In this document: one piece after another, positions 34,305 through 43,323 of the stretch
Layout of the letters: each line of letters opens with the position of its first letter
Numbering within the stretch: the stretch's first letter is position 1
NCBI RefSeq assembly: GCF_913777625.1
Contig: NZ_CAJYTI010000010.1
Location: 1 to 64,000, forward strand
DNA: 64,000 nucleotides
DNA from: an uncultured Sphingomonas sp.
GTDB taxonomy: Bacteria; Pseudomonadota; Alphaproteobacteria; Sphingomonadales; Sphingomonadaceae
Direction: 5' to 3'
Position numbers and translations under genes: made by a program
Notes under the pieces: generated by a model
Told to the model about the DNA's origin: nothing
The model's database searches: none
The model's input: only the letters and a program-made list of their open reading frames with translations

Positions 34305-35179
34305 GCGGCGGCCACCAGCTTGCGGAGATAGGACGCATAGCCGGTCTTGCCGAGGCCGGCGGCGCGCTTGAGCAGATCCTCGGCGCCGAGCCAGCCGGAT
34401 TCGAAGGCGACCTCCTCCGGGCAGGCAATCTTCACGCCCGTGCGGTGCTCCAGGGTGCGAACGAACGAGCCGGCTTCGTGAAGGCTGTCATGCGTGCCAG
34501 TGTCGAGCCAGGCATAGCCGCGGCCGAGCCGGGTGATGTGAAGGTCGCCGCGCTCCATGTAGACGCGATTGACGTCGGTGATTTCGAGCTCGCCGCGCGC
34601 GGAAGGCTGGATCGACCTGGCGATGTCCACCACGTCCTTGTCGTAGAAATAGAGGCCGGTGATCGCCCAGTTCGACTTGGGATTGGCCGGCTTTTCCTCG
34701 ACACTGGTGGCGACGCCCGTCTCCGGGTCGAACGCGACCACGCCGTAGCGCTCGGGATCGTCGACATGATAGGCGAACACATTGGCGCCGCCCTGCGATG
34801 CCTGTGCGGCGGCCGCATGGCAGCGCTCGCCCATCTTATCGCCGTGATAGATGTTGTCGCCCAGGATCAGCGCGCTGGGATCGTTGCCGACGAAGTCGGC
34901 GCCGATGATGAACGCTTCCGCCAGCCCGTTGGGCGCAGGCTGCTCGGCATAGCTGAGGCTGATGCCGAAGGCCGAGCCGTCGCCGAGCAGCGCCTGGAAC
35001 ATCGGCAGGTCGCGCGGCGTCGAGATGATCAGAATGTCCCGGATCCCGGTCAGCATCAGCACCGACAGGGGGTAGAAGATCATCGGCTTGTCATAGACGG
35101 GAAGCAGCTGCTTCGAGATCGACAGCGTTGCGGGGTAGAGGCGTGTGCCGCTGCCCCCCGCAAGGATGATGCCCTTCAT
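34301..35179 (-). CDS. rmlA: Glucose-1-phosphate thymidylyltransferase
   Basis: RmlA makes dTDP-glucose from glucose-1-phosphate and dTTP, the first committed step of the rhamnose pathway. The 292-residue protein opens with the nucleotide-binding motif [12 protein letters not shown] (residues 5-16), followed by [18 protein letters not shown] and [10 protein letters not shown]. It is first in the rml operon and lies 116 bases downstream of spsB in the same direction, so transcription from the spsB promoter probably includes it. Confidence 0.97.
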   Translation of the reverse strand: MKGIILAGGSGTRLYPATLSISKQLLPVYDKPMIFYPLSVLMLTGIRDILIISTPRDLPMFQALLGDGSAFGISLSYAEQPAPNGLAEAFIIGADFVGNDPSALILGDNIYHGDKMGERCHAAAAQASQGGANVFAYHVDDPERYGVVAFDPETGVATSVEEKPANPKSNWAITGLYFYDKDVVDIARSIQPSARGELEITDVNRVYMERGDLHITRLGRGYAWLDTGTHDSLHEAGSFVRTLEHRTGVKIACPEEVAFESGWLGAEDLLKRAAGLGKTGYASYLRKLVAAA

Positions 35180-35295
35180 TCAAAATTCCCCATGGCGCGG
35201 GCGGCGCCCGCAACTACTCTAAAACGACAAATGCGGAAGCAAGGTGATTGTCAATCCGAATCGGGGCCTTCAGCGAGAACTGCTATCGGCCCGGC

Positions 35296-36708
35296 TCAAA
35301 AGGCGTTGGAATGCACGATCACCCGCAGCGTCTTGAACAGGATGGTGACGTCGCGCCAGATATCCCAGCCGTCGATATATTCCATGTCTGCCTGCAGCCG
35401 GTTTGTCAGGTCGACGCGGCGATCGGTCGCGCCGCGGAAGCCGCGGACCTGGGCTAGCCCGGTCATGCCCGGCTTCAGCGTGTGGCGATGCCAGTAGCGC
35501 TCGTCGATTTCCCAGAAATAGTGATCGGCAGCGCGCGATCCCAGCGCGTGGGGGCGCGGGCCGACCACGCTCATGTCGCCGCGCAGCACGTTGAGCAGCT
35601 GCGGTAGCTCGTCGATGCTGGTCTTGCGGATGAAGCGGCCGATCCGGGTGATGCGATCGTCGTCGCGGCTGGCCGAGACATTGCCGTCGGCATCGCACAG
35701 CGCCTGGCGCATCGAGCGGAACTTGAGAATCTTGAACAGCCGGTTGCCGCGGCCGACCCGGTCCTGGGCGAACAGCACCGGGCCGGGCGTCTCGAGCTTG
35801 ATCGCGAGCGCGACGAGCAGCATCAGCGGCGCCAGCGCGATCAGCGCCGGGATCGTGATCGCCAGGTCGAGCGCCCGCTTCTTGGCGCGATTGGGCATGC
35901 TCAGCGGGCCCTGCGAGACGATCAGCGTATCCTTGCCCTCATAGGCATCGACGCCGATCGCGCCGAGCGCGTTGAACTGGGGCACCAGGATCTCGCCCTT
36001 GATGTTCATGCCCTTGAGCAGCAGCGCCCAGACCGCGCGCTGTTCCTCGGTGCAGGCGACGATCACGCGATCGAAGCCGACCACCGTCGTGCCCAGCCGC
36101 TGCAGCATCTGCGGGTCGCGCGGGTTGGGGGAGAGGTTGATGATGCGCGCGTCGAGCGCCACCGCATCGCCGGCGATCTCCAGCGACACCCCATCGACGA
36201 TGACGAGTTCGTCCAGCAGCGTGCCGCCGGTCATCGCCCGCACATGGCGGCGGAAGCCGAGCCGGCCGATCGTCACCAGGCTGAGCGCGAGCAACGCGCC
36301 TTCGGCCAGCTGGACGCGGGACAGCGGCAGCTCGGCCGTCAGCAGATAGCTGCCGAGCAGGACGACGAACACCGAGAAGAAGAAGGCGGAGAAGATGCTC
36401 TTCACCCCGCTGACCGGGTAGCGCAGGCAGCTGAGCGTATAGGTGCCGCTGGCAAGCGCCGTGCCGAGCGTGATCGGCAGAAGGAAGAAGCCCACGTTGA
36501 CGCCGACGAGCGACAGCCAGTTGCCGTCGCGCGAGCAGGCGGCGACGTAGAACCCAAGTAGAATTGCGATGCTGTCGAGCAGCAGCAATTCGGAGTACAG
36601 CACCATGCGGAGGGTGGAGCGACGCAGCATCGGCACGGCGCTGGGGGACTGGCGCGCATGTGCCCGGAGTTGCTCCTCGAAGGCGCGCTGAGCTTCAAAA
36701 GCGTTCAT
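35296..36708 (-). CDS. spsB: Undecaprenyl-phosphate glucose-1-phosphate transferase, SpsB/GelB type
   Basis: This enzyme starts each repeat unit by transferring glucose-1-phosphate from UDP-glucose to the C55 lipid carrier. The 470-residue protein has four N-terminal membrane segments (about 30-150), a cytosolic CoA-like domain, a fifth helix (ALDLAITIPALIALAPLML) and a C-terminal catalytic domain with QDRVGRGNRLFKILKFRSM, TSIDELPQLLNVLRGDMS and VGPRPHA. The match to SpsB/GelB as I recall it is close throughout, including the N-terminus MNAFEAQRAFEEQL, so the ATG at 36708 was chosen over a GTG at 36771. It is directly upstream of the rml genes. Confidence 0.93.
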   Translation of the reverse strand: MNAFEAQRAFEEQLRAHARQSPSAVPMLRRSTLRMVLYSELLLLDSIAILLGFYVAACSRDGNWLSLVGVNVGFFLLPITLGTALASGTYTLSCLRYPVSGVKSIFSAFFFSVFVVLLGSYLLTAELPLSRVQLAEGALLALSLVTIGRLGFRRHVRAMTGGTLLDELVIVDGVSLEIAGDAVALDARIINLSPNPRDPQMLQRLGTTVVGFDRVIVACTEEQRAVWALLLKGMNIKGEILVPQFNALGAIGVDAYEGKDTLIVSQGPLSMPNRAKKRALDLAITIPALIALAPLMLLVALAIKLETPGPVLFAQDRVGRGNRLFKILKFRSMRQALCDADGNVSASRDDDRITRIGRFIRKTSIDELPQLLNVLRGDMSVVGPRPHALGSRAADHYFWEIDERYWHRHTLKPGMTGLAQVRGFRGATDRRVDLTNRLQADMEYIDGWDIWRDVTILFKTLRVIVHSNAF

Positions 36709-37330
36709 GGCCTTGTCCGGGTCCTTCAACGGAGTACGCACGCTGACAATGGCCGATTCGGCCTGCTGCACTGCACTATAACGGGACGATTTTTTTCCCG
36801 AAAGTCGGTGAAGCGACCAGAGCGGTCTTTTTCGAGACGAGTTTCAGTGAAGGCCACGTTCAGTTCGCCCGATCCGCACGCGGAGGATGTGAGGAAGGAA
36901 CGCGCGCCATGATCTCTACACCCCCTAGGATATTGTCTGATTATTGCCATGGTGACAAATTGTGGCGAGCACGCGCCCGTTATGCTGATCGCGCCGAAGC
37001 AATCAAGCCCCGCAGGCGTGCATGTCCTGCCCGGTGCATGTAGCCCTCGCAAATGCAGCATGCATATGTGCGAAGTTCTTCCATGCTTGTTGCATTGCAA
37101 CTAACGAGCGCCATCAACGTTCCGCCATCCCATACCGATTTGCGTCGCATCCCCATCATAGCGGGGAATGCTTTAAAGGGGGCTAAAGGCCGTTGCGGCG
37201 TTCGGCGCAGCGACGGCAGCGCAACCGGCGGCTACGTACAAGCCACAGGAAAATCTGGCTTAAGCGAGTCTTTACCGACCTTCTTCATCATGACCGCCAT
37301 CCAGTAGCGCCATGGAGGCAGAGTTCCGGA
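36709..37330. other. Long divergent intergenic region between spsB and atrD
   Basis: This 622-base gap has no convincing gene. It includes an AT-richer stretch (36930-36965, TATTGTCTGATTATTGCC) and a run of T at 36790-36796 preceding CCCG. Reading frames within it (for example a minus frame covering 36726-37100) have no codon-usage support or family resemblance. It probably holds the promoters for both spsB-rmlACBD and atrDB and may carry a regulatory RNA leader. No operator could be named. Confidence 0.6.
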
Positions 37331-39517
37331 ATGACACGCGACGAAATGCAGGCCCAGCTGCAGGGCGCGTTCGCCGCGCAGGCGGCGGTCGAGCGCGAGG
37401 CCGAGCTGCGCGAATCCGGGCTGGCGGCGCTGTCGCTGCTGCTCGGCGTGCACAATATCGGCATCACCCCCGAACAGCTGCGTCACATGCTGGGCCATGC
37501 CGAGGCGGCGAGCATCGATGACCTGATCCTGCTGGCCAAGCGCCAGCAGGGCGTGCGGGCCAAGGCGGTGGAGGTGCCGCGCGGCGGCCTTGCCCGCCAG
37601 CCGCTGCCCGCGATCGCCGACGGCCCCGAAGGCTGGTTCGTCATCGGCGGCCTCACCGAACATGGCGTGATCATCCAGCGCCCGGGCCATGCACCCGAGC
37701 AGGTCGACCGCGAGGGGCTCGATGCGCTCTGGTCGGGCACGCTGGTGCTGCTCACCACCCGCGCGGTGGCGGGGCAGCCGCTCCGCTTCGGCCTGTCCTG
37801 GTTCGCCGCCCAGTTCCAGCGCTATCGCAAGCTGTTCGTCGAAGTGCTGGGGATCACCCTGGCGCTCAACCTGCTCGGCCTCGCCGCGCCGCTGCTCTTC
37901 CAGAGCGTGATCGACAAGGTGCTCGTGCACAACAGCATGAGCACGCTCAGCGTGCTCGCCGTGGCCTTCCTGGCGGTATCGCTCTGGGAAGTGGCGCTTG
38001 GCTGGATCCGCACGCGGCTGTTCACCGAGACGACGCAGAAGATCGACGTCGAGCTGGGTGCGCGGCTGTTCCACCATCTGCTGGCCCTCCCGCTCAGCTA
38101 TTTCGAGAAGCGCCGGGTGGGCGACACCGTCACCCGCGTCCGCCAGCTCGAGACGATCCGCGAGTTCCTCACCAACGCCTCGCTGACGGTGATGGTCGAT
38201 CCGCTGTTCACCGTCGTCTTCCTCGGCGCGATGCTGTTCTACTCGCCGATGCTGTTCGGGATCGTTGTCCTCTCGCTCATCGCCTATGCGCTGGTCTCGT
38301 TCAGCGTCGCCGGCCCCTTGCGTGCCCGCGTCGAGGACAAGTTCGAAAAGAGCTCGGCCAGCAACGCGCTGCTCGTCGAGAGTGTCTCGGGCATCCACAC
38401 GATCAAGGCCACCGCGGTCGAACCGCACTGGCAGAATCGCTGGGAGCGCCAGCTCGCCGCCTATACCGCCTCGTCGCAGCGGCTGATCAACACCGCCAAT
38501 ACCGGCAGCCAGGCGATCGAGCTGATCTCGAAGCTGAGCTTCGCCGCCATCCTGTTCTTCGGCGCCAAGGCGGTGATCGGCGGCGCGATGAGCGTCGGTG
38601 CGCTGGTCGCGTTCAACATGTTCGCCCAGCGCGTTGCCAGCCCGGTGATCCGGATGGCGCAGCTGTGGCAGGACTTCCAGCAGGTCCGCATCGCGATCGA
38701 GCGGCTGGGCGACGTGCTCAACCATCCGGTCGAGCCGCGCTCCGCCTCGGCGGCGACGCTGCCGGTGCTGCGCGGCGCGATCCGCTTCGAGAACATCACC
38801 TTCCGCTATGCGCCGGACCAGCCGCCGGTGCTGAGCGACATCACCCTCGACATCCCGGCCGGGACCTCGCTCGGCATCGTCGGCTCCTCGGGCTCGGGCA
38901 AGTCGACGCTGGCCAAGCTGCTCCAGCGCCTGAACACCCCCGATCTCGGCCGCGTGCTGGTCGACGAGGTCGACGTGGCGCAGCTCGATCCGGCCTGGCT
39001 GCGGCGCCAGATCGGCGTGGTGCTGCAGGAGAATCTGCTGTTCAGCCGCTCGATCCGCGAGAATATCGCGCTGTCCAACCCGGCCATGCCGTTCGAACAT
39101 GTCGTGGCCGCCGCCCAGATGGCCGGCGCGCACGACTTCATCCTGCGCCAGCCGCGCGGCTACGACACCGAGATCGTCGAGCGCGGCGTCAACCTGTCGG
39201 GCGGCCAGCGCCAGCGGCTCGCCATCGCCCGCGCGCTGGTCGGCAATCCGCGCATCCTGGTGTTCGACGAGGCGACCTCGGCGCTCGATGCCGAAAGCGA
39301 GGAGCTGATCCAGAACAACCTGCGCGCCATCTCGGCAGGCCGAACGGTGGTGATCATCGCCCACCGCCTGTCCGCGGTCCGCGCCTGCGACCGCATCATC
39401 ACGCTGGAGCAGGGCCGCATCGTCGAGAGCGGCCGGCACGACGAACTGCTGCGCCTGGGCGGCCGCTATGCCGACCTGCACCGCCGCCAGAGCGGCTTTG
39501 GGGAGATTGCCGCATGA
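37331..39517 (+). CDS. atrD: Type I secretion ABC transporter with degenerate C39-like domain, AtrD type
   Basis: This 728-residue inner-membrane exporter has an N-terminal C39-like domain (about 1-150) lacking the catalytic cysteine: the expected site reads GLAALSLLLGVHNIGI, so it binds but does not cut substrates. A six-helix membrane domain follows (about 150-430), then an ABC domain with Walker A GSSGSGKST (Lys524), the LSGGQ signature (622-626), Walker B ILVFDEATS (Asp646, Glu647) and an H-loop in IIAHRLSA. It matches AtrD of sphingan clusters and forms an operon with the adaptor atrB (ATGA overlap). It likely exports the beta-helix lyase. Confidence 0.93.
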   Translation: MTRDEMQAQLQGAFAAQAAVEREAELRESGLAALSLLLGVHNIGITPEQLRHMLGHAEAASIDDLILLAKRQQGVRAKAVEVPRGGLARQPLPAIADGPEGWFVIGGLTEHGVIIQRPGHAPEQVDREGLDALWSGTLVLLTTRAVAGQPLRFGLSWFAAQFQRYRKLFVEVLGITLALNLLGLAAPLLFQSVIDKVLVHNSMSTLSVLAVAFLAVSLWEVALGWIRTRLFTETTQKIDVELGARLFHHLLALPLSYFEKRRVGDTVTRVRQLETIREFLTNASLTVMVDPLFTVVFLGAMLFYSPMLFGIVVLSLIAYALVSFSVAGPLRARVEDKFEKSSASNALLVESVSGIHTIKATAVEPHWQNRWERQLAAYTASSQRLINTANTGSQAIELISKLSFAAILFFGAKAVIGGAMSVGALVAFNMFAQRVASPVIRMAQLWQDFQQVRIAIERLGDVLNHPVEPRSASAATLPVLRGAIRFENITFRYAPDQPPVLSDITLDIPAGTSLGIVGSSGSGKSTLAKLLQRLNTPDLGRVLVDEVDVAQLDPAWLRRQIGVVLQENLLFSRSIRENIALSNPAMPFEHVVAAAQMAGAHDFILRQPRGYDTEIVERGVNLSGGQRQRLAIARALVGNPRILVFDEATSALDAESEELIQNNLRAISAGRTVVIIAHRLSAVRACDRIITLEQGRIVESGRHDELLRLGGRYADLHRRQSGFGEIAA

Positions 39518-40908
39518 ACGCCGTCGTTTCGCTGGGCCGCGGCGGCCCGCTCGCTCGCAAGCGCGGCACGGTGCTGCCCGCGCGCGCCGATGCCTATGAC
39601 ACCGAATTCCTCCCCGCCGCGCTCGAGATCATCGAGCGGCCGGTATCGCCCACCGCGCGGCTGACCGGCCGGGTGATGCTGGCGGGTCTCGTCCTCACCA
39701 CCGCCTGGCTGGCAATCGGCCGGGTCGAGGTGGTGGCACCGACCCAGGGGCGCATCGCGCCGATCGGCGAGACCAAGATCGTCCAGTCGCCCGAAAGCGG
39801 CATCGTCCGCCGCATCCTGGTGGGCGAGGGGCAGAAGGTGACCAAGGGCCAGGTGCTGATCACGCTGGATCCCACCATGTCGGCAGCGGACGCGGCGCAG
39901 GCGCGGGTCGCGCTGCTCAGCGCCCAGCTCGATGCCGCGCGCAACCAGGCGATCATCGACGCGCTCGACGGCAAGGGCTTCCGCTTCGTCGCCCCCGCCG
40001 CCGCCAGCCCCGCCGAGGTGGAGACGCACCGCGGTCTCGCCCGCGCCCGGCTCGGCCAGATCGAGGCGATGCTCGCCACCGGTCGCTCGGACAGCGGCGC
40101 CGCCGCCTCGGCCTCGGCGGAGGCGCAGGCGCAGGTGCGCAAGCTCGAACAGTCGCTGCCGCTGCTCGAACAGCAGATTTCGGCGAACGAGGCGATGGCC
40201 GCCAAGGGCTATGTCTCCAAGCTGCGCGTCGTCGAGATGCGCCGCCAGCTGATCGCCGAGCGGCAGGACCTCACCGCCGCCCGCGCGACGGTCGCCAAGC
40301 TCGGCCAGCAGTCGCGCAGCGCCAGCAGCATGTCGGTCAAGACCCGCGAGGAGGCCCGTGCCCAGGTGCTGCAGGATCTGGTGAAGGCGCAGGACGAGGT
40401 CCGCGCCCGCAGCGAGGAAGTCGCCAAGGCAAACCTGCGCAGCTCGTTCCGCGAACTGCGCGCGCCGGTCAGCGGCACCGTTTCGCAGCTCCAGGTGCAT
40501 ACCGAGGGTGGCGTGGTGGAAGGCGCCAAGCCGCTCTTGTCGCTGGTGCCGGACCATGCCCGGCTCGAGGCCGAGGTGATGGTCGACAACAGCGATATCG
40601 GCTTCGTCCGCACCGGCATGCCGGTGAAGGTGAAGCTCCAGGCCTTTCCCTACACGCGCTATGGCATGATCCCGGGCACCGTGGTGGCCCTCGCGCCGGA
40701 GGCGGTGCAGGTGAAGGAAGGCCAGCCGCCGGTCTACAAGGCGCGGATCGCGCTGGACCGCGGCTATGTGCTGGCCAATGGCACGCAGGTGCCGCTGCGG
40801 CCGGGCATGATCGCCAGTGCCGACATCGTCACCGGCAAGCGGACGTTGCTGAGCTATCTCGTCGGCCCGATGCTCGAAACCGGCAGCGACGCGCTGCACG
40901 AGCGCTGA
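39514..40908 (+). CDS. atrB: Type I secretion membrane fusion protein, AtrB (HlyD family)
   Basis: AtrB is the periplasmic adaptor linking AtrD to an outer-membrane TolC-type channel. The 464-residue protein has one N-terminal transmembrane helix (about 54-70), a lipoyl-like half (QSPESGIVRRILVGEGQKVTKGQVL), a long coiled-coil hairpin (about 120-320, rich in Ala/Glu/Gln) and a beta-barrel C-terminal half (RELRAPVSGTVSQLQVHTEG). It overlaps atrD by four bases and ends at a strong terminator. Confidence 0.92.
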   Translation: MNAVVSLGRGGPLARKRGTVLPARADAYDTEFLPAALEIIERPVSPTARLTGRVMLAGLVLTTAWLAIGRVEVVAPTQGRIAPIGETKIVQSPESGIVRRILVGEGQKVTKGQVLITLDPTMSAADAAQARVALLSAQLDAARNQAIIDALDGKGFRFVAPAAASPAEVETHRGLARARLGQIEAMLATGRSDSGAAASASAEAQAQVRKLEQSLPLLEQQISANEAMAAKGYVSKLRVVEMRRQLIAERQDLTAARATVAKLGQQSRSASSMSVKTREEARAQVLQDLVKAQDEVRARSEEVAKANLRSSFRELRAPVSGTVSQLQVHTEGGVVEGAKPLLSLVPDHARLEAEVMVDNSDIGFVRTGMPVKVKLQAFPYTRYGMIPGTVVALAPEAVQVKEGQPPVYKARIALDRGYVLANGTQVPLRPGMIASADIVTGKRTLLSYLVGPMLETGSDALHER

Positions 40909-40937
40909 ACCCGGGCAAGCCACGAGAAGGAGAGGGA

Positions 40938-40967
40938 AGGGGCGGCGGCCAACGCCGCCCCTTTTTC
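40938..40967 (+). terminator. Intrinsic terminator after atrB
   Basis: An about 10-bp stem AGGGGCGGCG pairing with CGCCGCCCCT with a GCCAA loop is followed by TTTTTC. It closes the atrD-atrB operon. Confidence 0.92.
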
Positions 40968-41041
40968 GTTGGGGGCTTTTCGTCGGCTCCCTTTTCGTCG
41001 ACCCTTGTCGGGTGCGTCGCGCCGGGGGCGGCGCGCCGGGC

Positions 41042-41740
41042 TCAGGCCCGGTGGCCGAGCGCCTCGGTAACCCCGTTGCCGAGCAGCGGGCGCAGCACGC
41101 GCGGGTCGAGCGTCTTGACCAGCTCGCGCGCGAAATCGAGATTGGCGTTGAGGCCGTCTTCGGCCTCGGGGGTCACCGTCGAGATGCGCACCAGCACGCC
41201 GTCGACGATCCAGCCCTGGATCTGGCTCTTCAGTCGCGCGAGCAGCTGCTGGTTGCCGTTCTGCGGCAGATATTCGCCGACCCGGGTCCAGTAGAGGATC
41301 TGCTCGGTACGGTTGAAGTTGCTGGCGGTGAGCGCGCGGCCGGGGATCGACACCTGCGGCGTCACCGGGATCGTCTGCTCATGGCTTTCCACCACGGTGA
41401 AGCCGAAGAACGGGTAGCACACCTCCGGCCGGTGCAGCTGCAGCAGGTCGGTCTGGGCGTTGCCATAGGCGATCAGCAGCATCACCTGGGCGCCGTCGGC
41501 GCGCGAGAAGGCGCGGCTGACCACCTGGTTGTACAGCTTGTCCTCCAGGCTGCCCTCGCGCGCGGGCGCGATCAGCGAGCCGGTGTCCTCGGCCTTCCAG
41601 GCGCCGAACGCCTTGGGCATCAGCGCATCGAGCTTGGTCTTGCCGAGCAGGTCCATCCGCCGATGCGGCTTCATGCCGAGCGAAGCGCCGGCGGCCGCGA
41701 AGCAGCCCGCGCCGATCAGCAGGTCACGCCGGTTGAACAT
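41042..41740 (-). CDS. epsI: EpsI-family exosortase-associated protein
   Basis: This 232-residue protein has a Tat-like or Sec-type signal start (MFNRRDLLIGAGCFAAAG) and the EpsI family core LLQLHRPEVCYPFFGF near residue 115. EpsI proteins are found next to exosortases; their role is not established but they assist processing of sorted proteins or polysaccharide export. The gene overlaps the exosortase gene by 17 bases. Size (26 kDa) and position match urf26 of the S-88 sphingan cluster as I recall it. No protease motif is seen. Confidence 0.87.
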   Translation of the reverse strand: MFNRRDLLIGAGCFAAAGASLGMKPHRRMDLLGKTKLDALMPKAFGAWKAEDTGSLIAPAREGSLEDKLYNQVVSRAFSRADGAQVMLLIAYGNAQTDLLQLHRPEVCYPFFGFTVVESHEQTIPVTPQVSIPGRALTASNFNRTEQILYWTRVGEYLPQNGNQQLLARLKSQIQGWIVDGVLVRISTVTPEAEDGLNANLDFARELVKTLDPRVLRPLLGNGVTEALGHRA

Positions 41741-42605
41741 GGGGCCTCCGACGCATGAGAAGAAGCTGCTCGACCACCCAGTCGATCGCGAAGATGCAGA
41801 GCAGCGCGACCACGAACATCACCATGCCGGTCGAGACGTGGAGGAAGCTCTGTGCCGCCTCGTCGCCGAAATGATAGGTGATCAGCACCAGGATGATGAT
41901 GCGCAGGATGTTGGTCACCACTGCCACCGGGATCACCAGCGCGGCGATGAACGCGGCGTAGCGCCACGACGGCTTGTTCTTGATGTAGATGTACAGGAGC
42001 GTCACGACGACCAGGCTGGACAGCGAGCGCAGCCCCGAACAGGCATCCTCGACCAGCAGCTGATAGGGGCCGACGAACAGCGTCACGCCCTGGCGCAGGA
42101 TCGGATAATCGGCCCAGGAGAGCAGGCCGGTCGCGGCATAGGAGACGAACTCCTTGAGCGGCGCGGTGACGCGGTCGATTACCCAGCCCGGCGGCGGTAC
42201 CAGGAAGAACAGCCACAGCACCGGGAACCACGCGGCGCGCAGCACGCGGGCGCCGAAATAGAGATAGGCGACGACCAGATAGGTGGCGACCAGCCCGAAG
42301 GTTTCGACGCTGATGAAGTCGAACACCCGGCCGACCATGTAGAAGGCGAGCGTCGCCAGCAGGCACAGCGCGCCGAGCAGCACGCTGCCCGGGCGGCGCA
42401 GCGCCTCGATCGTCTCGCGCTGGCGGGCGAGCATCCACGCACCGGTGGCGAGCACGATCGGGCCCTGCACGCCACCTTCCGCACTCCAGACCTCACGGCC
42501 CAGGGTGATGAAGGTCGGGATGGTGAGTGCGGCAAGCCCGGCCACCGTGAGCCAGTAGCCGCCACCTTTCCGGTCCTGCTGCCGCGCGATCGCGGTCGCC
42601 GTCAT
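41724..42605 (-). CDS. Exosortase, XrtV-like
   Basis: Exosortases are membrane transpeptidase-like enzymes that cleave C-terminal sorting signals (PEP-CTERM type). This 293-residue protein has about eight transmembrane helices and the catalytic triad Cys189 (VEDACSGLRSL), Arg235 (TNILRIIIL) and His256 (SFLHVSTGM), so it looks active. The ATG at 42605 was chosen as start; a TTG three codons upstream is possible. It matches urf32 of S-88 in size and position; from memory the sphingomonad type is named exosortase V. A cognate PEP-CTERM-like substrate is not seen in the window. Confidence 0.9.
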   Translation of the reverse strand: MTATAIARQQDRKGGGYWLTVAGLAALTIPTFITLGREVWSAEGGVQGPIVLATGAWMLARQRETIEALRRPGSVLLGALCLLATLAFYMVGRVFDFISVETFGLVATYLVVAYLYFGARVLRAAWFPVLWLFFLVPPPGWVIDRVTAPLKEFVSYAATGLLSWADYPILRQGVTLFVGPYQLLVEDACSGLRSLSSLVVVTLLYIYIKNKPSWRYAAFIAALVIPVAVVTNILRIIILVLITYHFGDEAAQSFLHVSTGMVMFVVALLCIFAIDWVVEQLLLMRRRPHVQPA

Positions 42606-42615
42606 GTGGTCCAAC

Positions 42616-43323
42616 TCAATAGCCGTTCAGAACGCATCCGATGACGTTGGTACGATCCGCCCGCAAGGTGCGGCTGAGCGTGTTCACGTCGCGGATGTAG
42701 CTGGAGTCCTTGCGCGCGACGATGATCGCATAACCGGCGACGTGCGCGACACGCTGCGCATCGGCGCAGGTGTTGGAAGCGGTGGTGTCGAAGATCGTGA
42801 TGTCGAACTCGCGCAGCAGCTGCGTGGCGAGATCGTGGAACTGCTCGGAGGCGAGCAGCTCCTGCGGGCTGTGCTCGACATGCCCGGCCGGGATGATCGA
42901 CAGCTGATCGAGGCGGGTGGCATGGATGATCGACGCGAGGTCGACATCGCCCGAGGCGAGATAGTCCGCCAGGCCCGGCTTGTCGGCGGCGACGCCGAAG
43001 GCGGTGCCGATGCTCGGGTCGCGCAGATTGGCGTCGACCAGCGCGGTCTTCACGCCGATCTGCGCCAGCGCGGTCGCCAGGTTGACGGCGGTGAAGCTGC
43101 AGCCCGACCCGGCCGAGGCGGCACAGATGGCGAGGGCGCGACGGCCCTCGCGCAGATGCTGGGTCATGATGCGGGTGCGCAGTGCTCGGATCGCCTCGGC
43201 CTCGATGCCGGTCGGGTCCGAGAGCACGAGCTGATATTCGAGGACGCCGACGGTATCGGGCGTCGTGGGTACCGCGCTCGGGCGATCGCCTTCGGGCAGC
43301 GGTTCGCTGGTCATCGCGTCCAT
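42616..43323 (-). CDS. spsE: SpsE/CpsD-like polysaccharide copolymerase ATPase, variant Walker A
   Basis: This 235-residue cytoplasmic protein is the ATPase-like partner of SpsC, together forming a Wzc-type complex controlling chain length and export. Residues 65-80 hold a P-loop-like sequence ICAASAGSGCSFTAVNLA in which the canonical GKS lysine is replaced by Cys75; Walker A' is VKTALVDANLRDPS. The C-terminal end has no tyrosine cluster. Start ATG at 43323 shares a base with the spsC stop; a second ATG at 43314 is possible. By family it should be a BY-kinase; this variant may be weak or inactive as kinase. Confidence 0.85.
   Translation of the reverse strand: MDAMTSEPLPEGDRPSAVPTTPDTVGVLEYQLVLSDPTGIEAEAIRALRTRIMTQHLREGRRALAICAASAGSGCSFTAVNLATALAQIGVKTALVDANLRDPSIGTAFGVAADKPGLADYLASGDVDLASIIHATRLDQLSIIPAGHVEHSPQELLASEQFHDLATQLLREFDITIFDTTASNTCADAQRVAHVAGYAIIVARKDSSYIRDVNTLSRTLRADRTNVIGCVLNGY

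Noticed and set aside
36726..37100. Possible 124-residue protein in the spsB-atrD gap
   Set aside because: No ribosome-binding site, no domain, and cysteine/histidine-rich content unlike coding sequences here; it probably covers promoter DNA.
37232..39481. 749-residue open frame on the minus strand opposite atrD
   Set aside because: It is the antisense shadow of a clear ABC transporter; composition is Arg/Asp/His/Gln-rich low-complexity as expected for complementary strands of high-GC genes, with no family motif.
41042..41740. EpsI-like protein as a Tat-exported oxidoreductase
   Set aside because: The N-terminus (NRRDLLIG) looks Tat-like, but the core LHRPEVCYP is typical of EpsI and no cofactor motif is present.
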